Counted from the stretch's first letter, positions 35,359 through 44,462 are shown. The stretch is DNA of 64,000 nucleotides from Anabaena sp. WA102 (GCF_001277295.1 NZ_CP011456.1:2852001-2916000); one strand, 5' to 3'. A program made the numbers and translations. The notes: generated by a model from the sequence alone, not told the origin.

Positions 35359-35856
35359 TTAGATTCTTAAAAACTTACTAGCTAATTTAATCGCGTCCAT
35401 AATGTCTACATCACCATTACCGTCAGCATCTAGAAATTTATTGAGTAATGGATTACCACCAGATTGTAAAAAACTCAAAATTAAAGGGACTAAAGTTGGT
35501 AATAATTGTTGAATTGTATTCACATCTAAGCTAGTACCCTGAGCAGCATTTTCCGCTACTTGTGCTTGGATATCTGGAGAAAATAAGGTATCTACAGCTT
35601 GGAAATCGGCTGAAGTTCCGGCAAGTTGATTTACCAACTCTTGTACGGCCTCACTTCCGTCAGTAGCTTGTTTTGCCTGCAAAGATGATTGTACTTGTTT
35701 ACCAACAACTGATAGAACTGATTGCATGGTGGCAGAGTCTGAGCCAATGCCATTACCTAATTGTTTAACTGTGGTGGCAATATTTATCAAGTTATCCAAA
35801 CCACCTGGCTGATTGGAATTACTAACTGCACCAAGAATTTGATCAAATAGCCCCAT
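35359..35856 (-). CDS. DUF937/YidB-like protein with dockerin/EF-hand-like tail
   Basis: The start is ATG 35856 (MGLFDQILGAVSN) with AGGAAA upstream, 165 aa; upstream in-frame codons look non-genic. The N-terminal half resembles DUF937. The C-terminus DADGNGDVDIMDAIKLASKF resembles a calcium-binding loop of the dockerin/EF-hand type. No signal peptide is seen. Its function is unknown. Confidence 0.75.
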   Translation of the reverse strand: MGLFDQILGAVSNSNQPGGLDNLINIATTVKQLGNGIGSDSATMQSVLSVVGKQVQSSLQAKQATDGSEAVQELVNQLAGTSADFQAVDTLFSPDIQAQVAENAAQGTSLDVNTIQQLLPTLVPLILSFLQSGGNPLLNKFLDADGNGDVDIMDAIKLASKFLRI

Positions 35857-36564
35857 TAATTTTTTCCTGTTGTTTTTAATATCTCTAATTATCAATGATA
35901 CAGCAAAATTAAGTAATCACCAGTTATAAATCAGGAATAAAGTCAAAATCATTATATTGGTGAATAAGGAATTGGTAGAGATATAGTAAATTATGTAACT
36001 TGAAAGGAATCAGAATAAAAGGTAATTTTTCTCTGATGGGTATCATCGGTAAAATTCTGGATTTTGATGAGATTTTTCTTGTATAGTATCAATAGGATTA
36101 CTTAAAATTTTCATAAAAACTTGATATGATAATTTTGTATAACCATAATCACTATTTGTAAAAGTTTCGTTGGTAAATTAGCAAATAAGAGACATTCTTG
36201 ATGGACTAAGATTGCCTTTTCTCTGGCTGTTTGAAAATAGCTATTGCCTACTAATCACCCTCCAGATATACCTAAAACTGCTATTCCCAGAGAAAGACTA
36301 TACCCCAGGATAACTTTTTGCTGATCCTCGCGCGGGAGAATAATTTTTTAAAAGAGCTAAAATGTTTAAACTCAGAGATAAAATTTATATTGTAACTCGG
36401 CATTTAACTTTCCCATGAATTGAGAGCAGGTAGAAAATGGAGAATTTAACAGTCAGTCAATCAGGCAACACTACACATACACTTAAATATTAGTTTATCA
36501 AAAATTGTTGCTTTTTAGTTTCTAGCTGAGAAAACCACTATACAGGTAATAACTTCTATCCTTC
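35857..36564. other. 708-bp intergenic region, no gene seen
   Basis: AT-rich spacer between divergent genes. I see no coding frame, repeat family or strong hairpin. It presumably holds promoters for both neighbours. Confidence 0.5.
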
Positions 36565-38106
36565 ATGCCTTTGTCTCGTATTGTTACACTAATTGTTGGC
36601 CTAATCGTCATTTTGGCGTTAACCCTATGGCTAATTGATTCTCTTTCCCGCTTGTACTGGCAGTTGTCCTATTCGCCGTTGTTGGGTAATTTACTATTAT
36701 TACTGCTAGTTTTACTGATTGGTGGTTTGATTGCTGCGTTTGTTTATTATGTATTGGTGCTGCGGCAGGGGGAGGAAAAATCCAGTCGTCAACGTCAAAG
36801 GGTGACTTCTGCCCAAATTCCAGCAGCTAAATCGGATGCGGCTTCTTCTACTTTGCAAGCGGTACGTCAACAAGTAGCCCAAATTCAAGATGAGGTGACA
36901 CGCCAAGCTTTACTGAGTCGGACTAAGGAAATTGAGGCGAATTTAGCGAGAGGGGAAATTCAGGTTGTTGTTTTTGGTACTGGTAGTGCTGGTAAAACTT
37001 CTCTGGTAAATGCGATTATGGGGCGGATAGTTGGTGAAGTGAATGCACCAATGGGAACGACTCAGGTGGGGGAAACCTATTGTTTACGGTTGAAGGGTTT
37101 GGAACGGAAGATATTAATTACTGATACTCCAGGGATTTTAGAACCGGGGGTGGCGGGTACGGAACGGGAACAATTGGCTAGGGCTTTGGCGACGGAAGCG
37201 GATTTGTTGTTATTTGTGGTGGATAATGATTTACGCCGTTCTGAATATGAACCATTGCGGGGGTTGGCGGAAATTGGTAAGCGATCGCTTTTAGTTCTAA
37301 ATAAAACAGATTTATACACTGAAACTGACATAGAATCAATCTTGGCGAGATTACGGGAGCGGGTACGGGGTTTTATTGCTACTAATGATGTGGTGGCGAT
37401 CGCTGCCAATCCCCAAATAGCCCAATTAGAAACTGGCGAAACTTTCCAACCGGAAGCGGATATTATCCCTTTGTTACGGCGTATGGCTTCCATTTTACGC
37501 GCTGAAGGTGAAGATTTAGTGGCAGACAATATTCTCTTACAGTCTTTACGCTTAGGAGAAGAAGCCCGTAAACTGATAGATTCTCAGCGTCGTCGGCAAG
37601 CTGATAAAATTGTTGAGCGGTATCAATGGATTGGAGCAGGTGTGGTTTCTGTCACCCCATTGCCAATGGTAGACTTACTCGCCACTGCGGCGGTTAATGC
37701 TCAAATGGTGGTAGAAATTGGCAGGCTTTACGGTTGCGATTTAAACATGGAAAGGGGCAAGGAATTAGCCCTATCTTTAGGAAAAACTATTGCTGGTTTA
37801 GGGATTGTCAAAGGGGCAATTGAATTATTATCAACGGCTTTGCAACTCAATGTGGCTACTTTTATTGTGGGAAGAGCAATTCAAGGGGTGACAGCCGCAT
37901 ATTTAACCCGCATTGCTGGGAAAAGTTTTATTGAATACTTTCGTCATGATCAAGATTGGGGTGATGGGGGGATGACAGAAGTTGTGCAGCAACAATTTCA
38001 GATTAATCGCCGCGATGAGTTTATCAAAGTTTTTGTGCAAGAAGCGATCGCTAAAGTCGTCAAACCATTAACTGATACATTTGCAGAAAAAGAAGATTAT
38101 AAGTAA
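36565..38106 (+). CDS. Membrane-associated GTPase with DUF697 domain
   Basis: A 513-aa protein. Two membrane helices lie at about 5-25 and 41-68. The G domain (about 128-305) has GTGSAGKTSLVNAIMG (P-loop), DTPGI (G3) and NKTDL (G4). The DUF697 region (about 340-480) has a hydrophobic hairpin WIGAGVVSVTPLPMVDLLATAAVN. It resembles plastid/cyanobacterial Era-like membrane GTPases. Its role is unknown. HIP1 sites occur within the gene. A MITE-A copy lies 31 bp after the stop. Confidence 0.9.
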   Translation: MPLSRIVTLIVGLIVILALTLWLIDSLSRLYWQLSYSPLLGNLLLLLLVLLIGGLIAAFVYYVLVLRQGEEKSSRQRQRVTSAQIPAAKSDAASSTLQAVRQQVAQIQDEVTRQALLSRTKEIEANLARGEIQVVVFGTGSAGKTSLVNAIMGRIVGEVNAPMGTTQVGETYCLRLKGLERKILITDTPGILEPGVAGTEREQLARALATEADLLLFVVDNDLRRSEYEPLRGLAEIGKRSLLVLNKTDLYTETDIESILARLRERVRGFIATNDVVAIAANPQIAQLETGETFQPEADIIPLLRRMASILRAEGEDLVADNILLQSLRLGEEARKLIDSQRRRQADKIVERYQWIGAGVVSVTPLPMVDLLATAAVNAQMVVEIGRLYGCDLNMERGKELALSLGKTIAGLGIVKGAIELLSTALQLNVATFIVGRAIQGVTAAYLTRIAGKSFIEYFRHDQDWGDGGMTEVVQQQFQINRRDEFIKVFVQEAIAKVVKPLTDTFAEKEDYK

Positions 38107-38137
38107 AAACACTGAAATAATTATTAAATATTTCACA

Positions 38138-38267
38138 TAAGTAGGTTGGCGTTGAAAATTGTCGTTATGGCAAGGCAAAAGGCAAGAGGCAAGAGGCAAG
38201 AGTGAAGAGGGTTTAGGCGATTTTACATTTCTTTACACAGTTTGGTTTTATTGTGTTCACCTACTTA
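38138..38267 (-). repeat. MITE-A copy 3 (130 bp)
   Basis: It has the same termini as copy 1, reversed orientation. It sits between the GTPase and the pseudokinase genes. Confidence 0.93.
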
Positions 38268-38345
38268 CTGAATTATTTTCTATAATTCCGGAAAATAGTA
38301 GCCGATGTCAGAAAAGATATAGAAGGATTTCTGAGTAATTAGATC

Positions 38346-40118
38346 ATGAATAACCAAATGATCGGCAAACTATTACAAGAGCGTTACCAAATTGTTCAAC
38401 CACTTAGTGCCGGAGTGTTTGGGCAAACATTTATCGCGGTAGATATGCACCATCCAGAAAAACCTAGATATGTTGTTAAACAACTCAAAGTTAACAACTA
38501 TCAATCTACCTCCTATTTTGACTATCTCAGACTACGGTTTTTAACAGAAACTGAAACTCTCAAACACTTAGGTCGCCATCCCCAAATTCCCGAATTAATT
38601 ACCTGCTTTGAAGAAAATGAACGTTTTTATTTAGTACAACAATTTATTCCTGGAGAGTCTTTAGCAGCAGAATTACCAACTAGCCCCCAAAGCTCAAGTA
38701 AATGGAGTGAAATTGACGTTATTAAATTTCTAGAAGATGCCCTATATATTCTCGAATTTGTTCACTCTCAAGGCTTTATTCATTGCGATATTAAACCAGA
38801 AAACCTAATTAGACGAGCTATAGATGCCAGATTAGTATTAATTAATTTTGGCTCAATTCAACCAATAGATTTTAGTATTGAAACCGAATTATCCATAGAT
38901 CAAATTCCTGTAACATCCTTGGGTTACATTCCTCCAGAACAATTCATTGGTCAAACTCAACCCAATAGTGACCTTTACTCCTTGGGCATAATTGCTATTC
39001 AGGCTATTACAGGACTTGCACCTCTGCAATTAGAAATTGATCCCAAAACCAATGAAATTATTTGGTGTGATGATGATACCCAAATTAATGATTATTTAAT
39101 TGCTTTCCTCAATCAGATGATCCGTTATCAACATCAGGAACGGTTTCAATCCGCTCATGAAGCACTATGGGTACTCAAGCATATAGAATGGGTAAATAAC
39201 CCAGCAGAAATACAAATATCAGAATCTCAATTATCTTATCAAACTATTGAAAAACCACATCAAAAATCCCAACCATTACTAGCAAAATTAAGATTAGGCT
39301 TATTAATTAATTCCGTTTTATTAGGGTTAGGAGTATATTCTTTATTTAATAATTCTCAAGCTTACTCAGCCACAGAAACTTTATATAAAGCCATAGCCAA
39401 ATATCAATCTGGAGACTTACAAAAAGCAATTAATTTAGCTCAGTCAATCCCTCTTGATAGTAATATTTATGCAGAAGCACAAGCCTCAATTGAAGAATGG
39501 CAACAGCAATGGCAAAAAGACGCAGAGCATTATATTTCAGCAGAAAAAGCATTCAAAGAAAGTCGGTGGACAGACATATTAACTCACGCGGCTAAAGTTA
39601 CAGTTAATTCTTATTGGCAAGCAAAAATTCAGCCCCTAGTTGAACAAGCAAAAGTAAATATCGAAGCCCAAGCACAAACATTATTAGCCAAAGCCTATGC
39701 AAAAGCTGAAGAAAGAGATTTCTCAACAGCTTTATATTACTTACAACAAATACCTGAAGAAAGCTCCGCTGGCACTATAGTTAAACAAAAATTAGCTGAA
39801 TATAATCAAAAACGTCAAGTTAGATCGGGATATTATGTATATCAAGCCCACAATCAAGCATCTGTAGGTGACTTTTTTGGGGCAATTAAACTCCTGGAAA
39901 GAGTTCCCAAAGATACTGATGTCTATGCACAAGCAAGAGTCAAACTACAAGAATATTCCCAAAAGTTACGTCTACGTAATCAACAACAAGAATTAGCGAC
40001 ACTAAAAACAGTTCCTGTTATTGAAGTACAAAACACACCTACCGATAAACGCGCCGTTGAGCGTAGAGTATTTTTGCAACCAGAAGATTATTTACAGGAA
40101 GTAAATATTCGTAATTAG
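38346..40118 (+). CDS. Hanks-type pseudokinase with membrane helix and TPR-like tail
   Basis: A 590-aa protein. The kinase-like domain (about 10-280) keeps Lys45 (RYVVKQLK) and Asp148 in HCDIKPEN (His-Cys-Asp rather than His-Arg-Asp). The DFG motif is NFG (Asn167), so the metal-binding Asp is lost. I expect a pseudokinase or very weak activity. A hydrophobic helix at about 320-340 precedes a helical, TPR-like C-terminal half (SGDLQKAINLAQSIP, DFFGAIKLLERVPKD). It may be a scaffold sensing periplasmic or cytoplasmic signals. Confidence 0.9.
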   Translation: MNNQMIGKLLQERYQIVQPLSAGVFGQTFIAVDMHHPEKPRYVVKQLKVNNYQSTSYFDYLRLRFLTETETLKHLGRHPQIPELITCFEENERFYLVQQFIPGESLAAELPTSPQSSSKWSEIDVIKFLEDALYILEFVHSQGFIHCDIKPENLIRRAIDARLVLINFGSIQPIDFSIETELSIDQIPVTSLGYIPPEQFIGQTQPNSDLYSLGIIAIQAITGLAPLQLEIDPKTNEIIWCDDDTQINDYLIAFLNQMIRYQHQERFQSAHEALWVLKHIEWVNNPAEIQISESQLSYQTIEKPHQKSQPLLAKLRLGLLINSVLLGLGVYSLFNNSQAYSATETLYKAIAKYQSGDLQKAINLAQSIPLDSNIYAEAQASIEEWQQQWQKDAEHYISAEKAFKESRWTDILTHAAKVTVNSYWQAKIQPLVEQAKVNIEAQAQTLLAKAYAKAEERDFSTALYYLQQIPEESSAGTIVKQKLAEYNQKRQVRSGYYVYQAHNQASVGDFFGAIKLLERVPKDTDVYAQARVKLQEYSQKLRLRNQQQELATLKTVPVIEVQNTPTDKRAVERRVFLQPEDYLQEVNIRN

Positions 40119-40121
40119 GGT

Positions 40122-40461
40122 TTGCTGATAGTCATTGGTGTCATGAGTTTAGATAATACAGTATCTAATTACGTAAATTTCCCAGTCACTTGGGCTGATT
40201 TGCTTCCCTGTCATCATAGCATCGCACTTCAGCAACAGCAAGAAGAAAAAGAGCAGCTAGAAGGAGAAATAAGTATGCTAGATGATAAACCCAGAATGGC
40301 GGTGGAGTTAGTATTTTTTAAACAATTAACTCGCAAGGATGCTGCTAAGAAGATTGGGGTTTTAAACGGCTACACCAATGACAGTAACACGATATCTGCA
40401 AAAAGGTTTGCAACAGTTGATTACTTATTTACAACCAACCTCCATTGCGACTGGATCTTAA
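40122..40461 (+). pseudogene. Frameshifted sigma-factor-like C-terminal (region 4) gene
   Basis: One frame gives AVELVFFKQLTRKDAAKKIGV and then degenerates. From 40378 another frame continues with MTVTRYLQKGLQQLITYLQ and stops at 40459-40461. Joined, they read as a sigma-70 region-4-like helix-turn-helix (TRKDAAKKIGV-x-MTVTRYLQKGL). A frameshift near 40360-40378 splits them. The open frame running on to 40562 is a by-product. It starts 3 bp after the pseudokinase stop. Confidence 0.65.
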
Positions 40462-40578
40462 AGTATTGGCAAAAATACGGAGATTTGTGGTTTTTGGCAT
40501 TTTGGCATTTTTTCGACCTGTTACATTGCTATTGTGGGTACGCGAATGTCTTTGTGCGATAATTCCGACTTGCAGAAT

Positions 40579-40607
40579 CCCTCGGTCTATAACCGGGGGT
40601 CTTTTTT
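40579..40607 (+). terminator. Intrinsic terminator
   Basis: CCCTCGGT (40579-40586) pairs with ACCGGGGG (40592-40599), one wobble, followed by TCTTTTTT. It would end a transcript from the pseudokinase region. Confidence 0.75.
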
Positions 40608-40728
40608 ATTTATTCAATTAGACAGAAATGAATTAATTTTAAACGTTCCTACAGATAGATATAACTATATAAAAATAAAGTTAAATTCATAAGTGAACTA
40701 GTCCACATTCCAATGTCTTTAATCATAG

Positions 40729-40763
40729 CCTCCAGTGGTTTTCAAGCTGGAGGTAATTTTTTA
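40729..40763 (+). terminator. Second hairpin with T-run
   Basis: CCTCCAG (40729-40735) pairs with CTGGAGG (40747-40753) and is followed by TAATTTTTTA. Between the two terminators (40608-40728) no gene is seen, but a short untranslated transcript is possible. Confidence 0.6.
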
Positions 40764-40934
40764 TCAATCTTTTATGATAAAGGTTTGAATGATAAATTTC
40801 CATCTACATCATTGAAATACTTTTTCTAGATTATCTTGTTCTCCTTGTAATAAAGTAGTTATGGCTCTACCGGACTTAGTATGCTAAAATAACGAAAATA
40901 GGGAACAGGGAACTCTTAACTGGGAACAGGAAGA

Positions 40935-41276
40935 ATGTCGGATATTAATGACTTTAAAGACTTAATGATTTGGCAAAAAGGGATGGATATTGCTGAAAAG
41001 TGCTATTTCCTCACTAAACTTTTTCCCAAAGACGAGCTATATTCTATGGTTCAACAAATCCGAATAAGTGCAGTATCCATTCCAGCTAATATAGCTCTTA
41101 TGATATGGGCGACGATATAGAGGAGAATATATAAGATTTTTAAACATAGCGCAAGGGTCAGTTAATGAATTAGAAACTCACCTAATTTTATCTAAGCGAG
41201 TAGGATTATGCTCAGAAAAAGATATAGAAATGATTCTTAATTTGTTAAAAGAGGAAAGCAGAATAATTATTAGTCT
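40935..41276 (+). pseudogene. Four-helix-bundle (23S rRNA IVS / Avd-like) protein, frameshifted
   Basis: Frame 1 (40935-41120) gives FKDLMIWQKGMDIAEKCYFL and VQQIRISAVSIPANIA. After a frameshift near 41100-41122 another frame gives GEYIRFLNIAQGSVNELETH and LILSKRVGL. Together these match the S23/four-helix-bundle family encoded in 23S intervening sequences and related to Avd. The C-terminus runs into a MITE-B (41277). It is probably inactive. Confidence 0.85.
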
Positions 41277-41390
41277 TAGAGACTTCCAAGAAATAAATTA
41301 TCCTAAGAAACGAACCACAGAGGCACAGAGTACACAGAGAGAGAATTTCTGCATCAGTTTTGGGACATTTTTTTATTTGGAAGTCTCTTA
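41277..41390 (-). repeat. MITE-B copy 2 (114 bp)
   Basis: Its termini GAGACTTCCAAG/A... and TTGGAAGTCTC are inverted, TA-flanked. The orientation is opposite to copy 1 at 25927. It is shorter and inserted in the tail of the four-helix-bundle gene. Confidence 0.8.
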
Positions 41391-41467
41391 TTAAAAAACT
41401 AGAAAATTAAAATTTTTTCCCTGTTCCCAGTTAAGAGTTCCCTGTTCCCTTCTCTCAACTTCTCACT

Positions 41468-41955
41468 TTAGCATAACAAGTACCGAAGAACCGTAGTTAT
41501 CTGTGTATAATCATTAAATAATGAGGCTTGATCAAGAGTAGCTATTGTTTCTAAATCTTTAATAAAATTTTGTATTTTTTTGTTCTCACCTCGTGCTTTT
41601 CGCCAATGATGAGATTTTGCTAATTTATAAATCTGTTGACTGGATTGAGATATTTTAGCTAGATTAGCTGCAAAATGATTTTTATTTTCAGAACTAGTAA
41701 TAAGTAATTGGACAAAAATATTTACAGTCATTGCGAGCGAAGGGAAGCAATCACAACCCTGGCGATTGCTTCATTTCACTTCGTTCCATATGGCTAACGC
41801 CACGCTACGCTTACGCAATGACATTGTGTAATTAATTCTATCTCACTACTTATTTGGTAATTCTTCTAGAAGGAGGTGCTTAATTTGTAGTTCTTGCTGT
41901 GGCGATAAATTGCTATATATATAATTATTCTGAATTAATTCCCAATTATTAATAC
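41468..41955 (-). pseudogene. Unknown helical protein interrupted by MITE-C
   Basis: The upstream half (reading down from ~41950) encodes NNWELIQNNYIYSNLSPQQE then LQIKHLLLEELPN. The downstream half encodes TSSENKNHFAANLAKISQSS through LRYLLC, ending at 41468. Removing the 152-bp MITE with one TA joins them in frame as ELPNITSSENK. The present open frame starting at 41731 uses an ATG inside the MITE. The 5' end is also damaged, next to a MITE-A copy. The family is unknown. Confidence 0.8.
41701..41852 (-). repeat. MITE-C copy 2 (152 bp), inside a gene
   Basis: Inverted relative to 34169-34320 and the same length, with TA at each end. Excision in silico restores a continuous reading frame, which confirms TA as the target duplication. 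Confidence 0.95.
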
Positions 41956-41966
41956 TATACTAATAC

Positions 41967-42096
41967 TAAGTAGGTGAACACAATAAAACCAAACTGTGTA
42001 AAGAAACGTAAAATCGCCCAAACCCTCTTCACTCTTGCCTCTTGCCTCTTGCCTTTTGCCTTGCCATAAAGACAATTTTCAACGCCAACCTACTTA
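41967..42096 (+). repeat. MITE-A copy 4 (130 bp)
   Basis: It has termini TAAGTAGGT and ACCTACTTA and the same orientation as copies 1 and 2. It lies just 5' of the MITE-interrupted ORF and may also have disrupted it. Confidence 0.93.
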
Positions 42097-42184
42097 TCGT
42101 TACTTTCTATATTATTGTCATGTTGAACCATAATTGCAATTGGCGATCGCACTTCATGATTAAATATAACTTTTAGCTTAAACA

Positions 42185-42350
42185 GTAGAAGCCTCTCACC
42201 TACCCGATAGGGAGGTGATGAGATGAATACAATACGCGCGAGTGACGAATTGCCCAACGAGCAAAATTAAGCGCAGCTTAATCAGTGTTGTTGGGTGATG
42301 TTAGCGCAGCGGCACGAAGTGCGGAATGAACACTTTCTTGATTTTTCTTT
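42185..42350 (+). repeat. Hairpin-rich IS605-like end remnant
   Basis: AGAAGCCTCTCACCTACCC-GATA-GGGAGG followed by GATGAGATGAAT resembles the solo right end at 20-125. Further palindromes follow (GCCCAAC...GTTGGG at about 42253-42296; CCGCACTTCGTGCCG-type near 42310-42325). No gene is seen between 42097 and 42419. Confidence 0.45.
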
Positions 42351-42419
42351 CAAATATTTGATATAATTTTCAACAGTAGGTGTAACTGTCTCAACAATTA
42401 TTAATACTGAACAAAAAAG

Positions 42420-42493
42420 GGCGAACGACGGGATTCGAACCCGCGCGTGGTGGTACCACAAACCACTGCCTTAACCACTTGGCTACGCTCGCC
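42420..42493 (-). tRNA. tRNA-His (GTG)
   Basis: On the minus strand it folds as a cloverleaf: acceptor GCGAGCG/CGTTCGC with an extra 5' G (G-1) pairing with C73, typical of tRNA-His. The anticodon loop is TTGTGGT with anticodon GTG. The T-arm is GCGGG-TTCGAAT-CCCGT. CCA is not encoded. Confidence 0.97.
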
Positions 42494-42615
42494 ATTCAAT
42501 TTACTTCTGTAAGTCTAGCACGACCTGAGAAAAATGATCAAGTTTTTTGCCAGAAATTAGATAATTTTCTTGGTAGTCTTTAAAAGATTAACCACTATAC
42601 TGGGTCGAGCTAGAA

Positions 42616-42996
42616 ATGAAACCTTTAACTATGATTATATGCGTAGGAGCAGTGGGCGTTACTGTTCTAGGGGCAATTATGGCGAAAACTAACCCTAATC
42701 AGGAGGAGTATGAAAAGTATGCAGTCCAAAAGCTGACAACATACTTGGAAACTGATGTATGTAAAAAAACACCAAGCTTTTTGGAAAAGTTAATTAAAGT
42801 TAATTGTGAACAGTTGCTTAATTCCGCTACGCCACATATTAAGGAACTGATTACTACTACTACTAACCGACAAGACTATATGATATTTAGTATTTACCGG
42901 ACTCAAATCAAACTGGATGCTTGGATACCAGGGTACAAATTTGAAACGGTGGGGGCATTAAATCAATTTTATACTTATAATGCTGAGGAAAAATAA
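42616..42996 (+). CDS. DUF4359 family small secreted or anchored protein
   Basis: A 126-aa protein with one N-terminal hydrophobic helix (about 5-24). PNQEEYEKYAVQKLTTYL then VCKKTPSFLEKLIKVNCEQLL are typical of DUF4359. Two conserved Cys may form a disulfide outside the cytoplasm. Its function is unknown. It lies 59 bp upstream of the kinase-GUN4 gene, possibly co-transcribed. Confidence 0.85.
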   Translation: MKPLTMIICVGAVGVTVLGAIMAKTNPNQEEYEKYAVQKLTTYLETDVCKKTPSFLEKLIKVNCEQLLNSATPHIKELITTTTNRQDYMIFSIYRTQIKLDAWIPGYKFETVGALNQFYTYNAEEK

Positions 42997-43057
42997 ATCG
43001 GCGTAAGTCAAATGAAGACTTAATATACAAGTAGTTCTGAAAAATAACTACTATGTG

Positions 43058-44407
43058 ATGAGTTTTTGTACTAATTGTTTGTACCCGCAAAATCCTGATG
43101 ATGCGTGTTTTTGTATTAAATGTGGTAAGTTGATTTTACTTAAAGAGCGCTATCGTCCCCTTTATGCTTTAGGTAAGGGTGGTTTTGGGAGAACAATCTT
43201 AGGTGTAGATGAACATATCCCTTCTCAACCTCAATGCGCGATTAAACAACTTTGCTTTCCCGAGGAAAATCCAGCGGATTTTAAAAAAGCGGTGGAATTG
43301 TTTCGTCAGGAAGCATTACGTTTAGATGAGTTGCATCATCCTCAAATTCCCCAATTATTGGCATATTTTGAGCAGGAAAATAGGTTATATTTAATACAGG
43401 AGTTTATCTCAGGACAGACTTTGTCCCAGGAATTACTACAAGCAGGGGTTTTTAATCAGGGGAAAATCCAGAAATTACTGCAAGATTTATTACCTGTGTT
43501 GGAATTTGTGCATAGTCATCATGTGATTCATAGAGATATTAAACCGGAAAATATCATGCGAAAATCTTCTGGGGGAGATTTGGTGTTGATTGATTTTGGT
43601 GTGGCTAAGTTTATTTCTGCCACTGGGATGATGAAAACAGGAACAACTATTGGTAGTCCTGAATATATGGCTCCTGAACAAATGCGGGGTAAGGTGTTAC
43701 CAGCTAGTGATCTTTATAGTTTGGGTGTGAGTTGTATTCAGTTGTTGACGGGGATTTCTCCTTTTGATTTATATGATGATACAAGCGATCGCTGGGTTTG
43801 GCGAGATTATTTACTTCCAGAAAATCAGGTTACACCACATCTGGGTGGAATTATTGATAAACTCATTCATAATGCTTTGGCTCAACGTTACAAATCTGCA
43901 CAAGAAGTCCTAGCAGCAATAGAAATAAAAACACAAACAGGGAAGAAACAGCAACCTACTACTCTCTGTTCTGATACTGGTGTTAATTACCAGCAGTTAC
44001 GTGATTTCCTGGCATGGAAACAGTGGGAAAAAGCAGATAAAGAAACTTGGGCGTTAATGTGTCAAGCTTTATCTAAATGGAGAGTTACTTATTTATCTAA
44101 TAGTGATTTGGAAAGTTTGCCTTGTCAGGATTTACAAATAATCGATCAATTGTGGACAAAATATAGTCAAGGACATTTTGGTTTTAGTATTCAAACCCAA
44201 ATTTATTATAGCTGTGATACCGACTATGCCCAATTTTGTAGTACGGTAGGTTGGTATTTGCCCTATGCTACTTCCCCCCGACAACAATTATCTTTTAAGT
44301 TATCTGCACCAATAGGTCATTTACCTTCTCACTTTTGGGCTAGTGGTACTCAGTTAGGAAAACACATGAAAGCTTTAGCTGGAAAGGTGGCAAGCTGTTA
44401 CAATTAG
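43058..44407 (+). CDS. Ser/Thr protein kinase with C-terminal GUN4 domain
   Basis: 449 aa from ATG 43058 (an in-frame GTG precedes at 43055). N-terminal zinc ribbon CTNCLYP...CFCIKCGK. The active kinase domain has LGKGGFGRTILG, HRDIKPEN and DFGVAK. The C-terminal ~145 residues (LRDFLAWKQWEKADKETWAL, LQIIDQLWTKYSQGHFGFS, FCSTVGW) are a GUN4 domain, a porphyrin-binding fold that stimulates Mg-chelatase. The fusion suggests tetrapyrrole-responsive signalling. It is soluble, with no membrane helix. Confidence 0.95.
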   Translation: MSFCTNCLYPQNPDDACFCIKCGKLILLKERYRPLYALGKGGFGRTILGVDEHIPSQPQCAIKQLCFPEENPADFKKAVELFRQEALRLDELHHPQIPQLLAYFEQENRLYLIQEFISGQTLSQELLQAGVFNQGKIQKLLQDLLPVLEFVHSHHVIHRDIKPENIMRKSSGGDLVLIDFGVAKFISATGMMKTGTTIGSPEYMAPEQMRGKVLPASDLYSLGVSCIQLLTGISPFDLYDDTSDRWVWRDYLLPENQVTPHLGGIIDKLIHNALAQRYKSAQEVLAAIEIKTQTGKKQQPTTLCSDTGVNYQQLRDFLAWKQWEKADKETWALMCQALSKWRVTYLSNSDLESLPCQDLQIIDQLWTKYSQGHFGFSIQTQIYYSCDTDYAQFCSTVGWYLPYATSPRQQLSFKLSAPIGHLPSHFWASGTQLGKHMKALAGKVASCYN

Positions 44408-44462
44408 TTTAAAATGGATATCCCAGCGTTAATGTCTTTTTCTGTAGTAGTAGCGAGGCAAT

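Larger units (their letters stand above)
40901..41449. mobile_element. Cassette bounded by 30-bp perfect inverted repeats
   Basis: A 30-bp sequence (40901-40930; begins GGGAACAGGGAACTCTTAAC) is perfectly inverted at 41420-41449. Between them lie the broken four-helix-bundle gene and a MITE-B. Related termini bound an empty element at 48351-48520. The structure suggests a non-autonomous mobile unit. Confidence 0.7.

Noticed and set aside
40462..40562. Extension of the sigma-like ORF to 40562
   Set aside because: Family-like sequence continues in a different frame and stops at 40461; the extension arises from the frameshift.
40935..41390. Diversity-generating retroelement (because of an Avd-like protein)
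   Set aside because: There is no reverse transcriptase, template repeat or variable repeat nearby, and the ORF is frameshifted.
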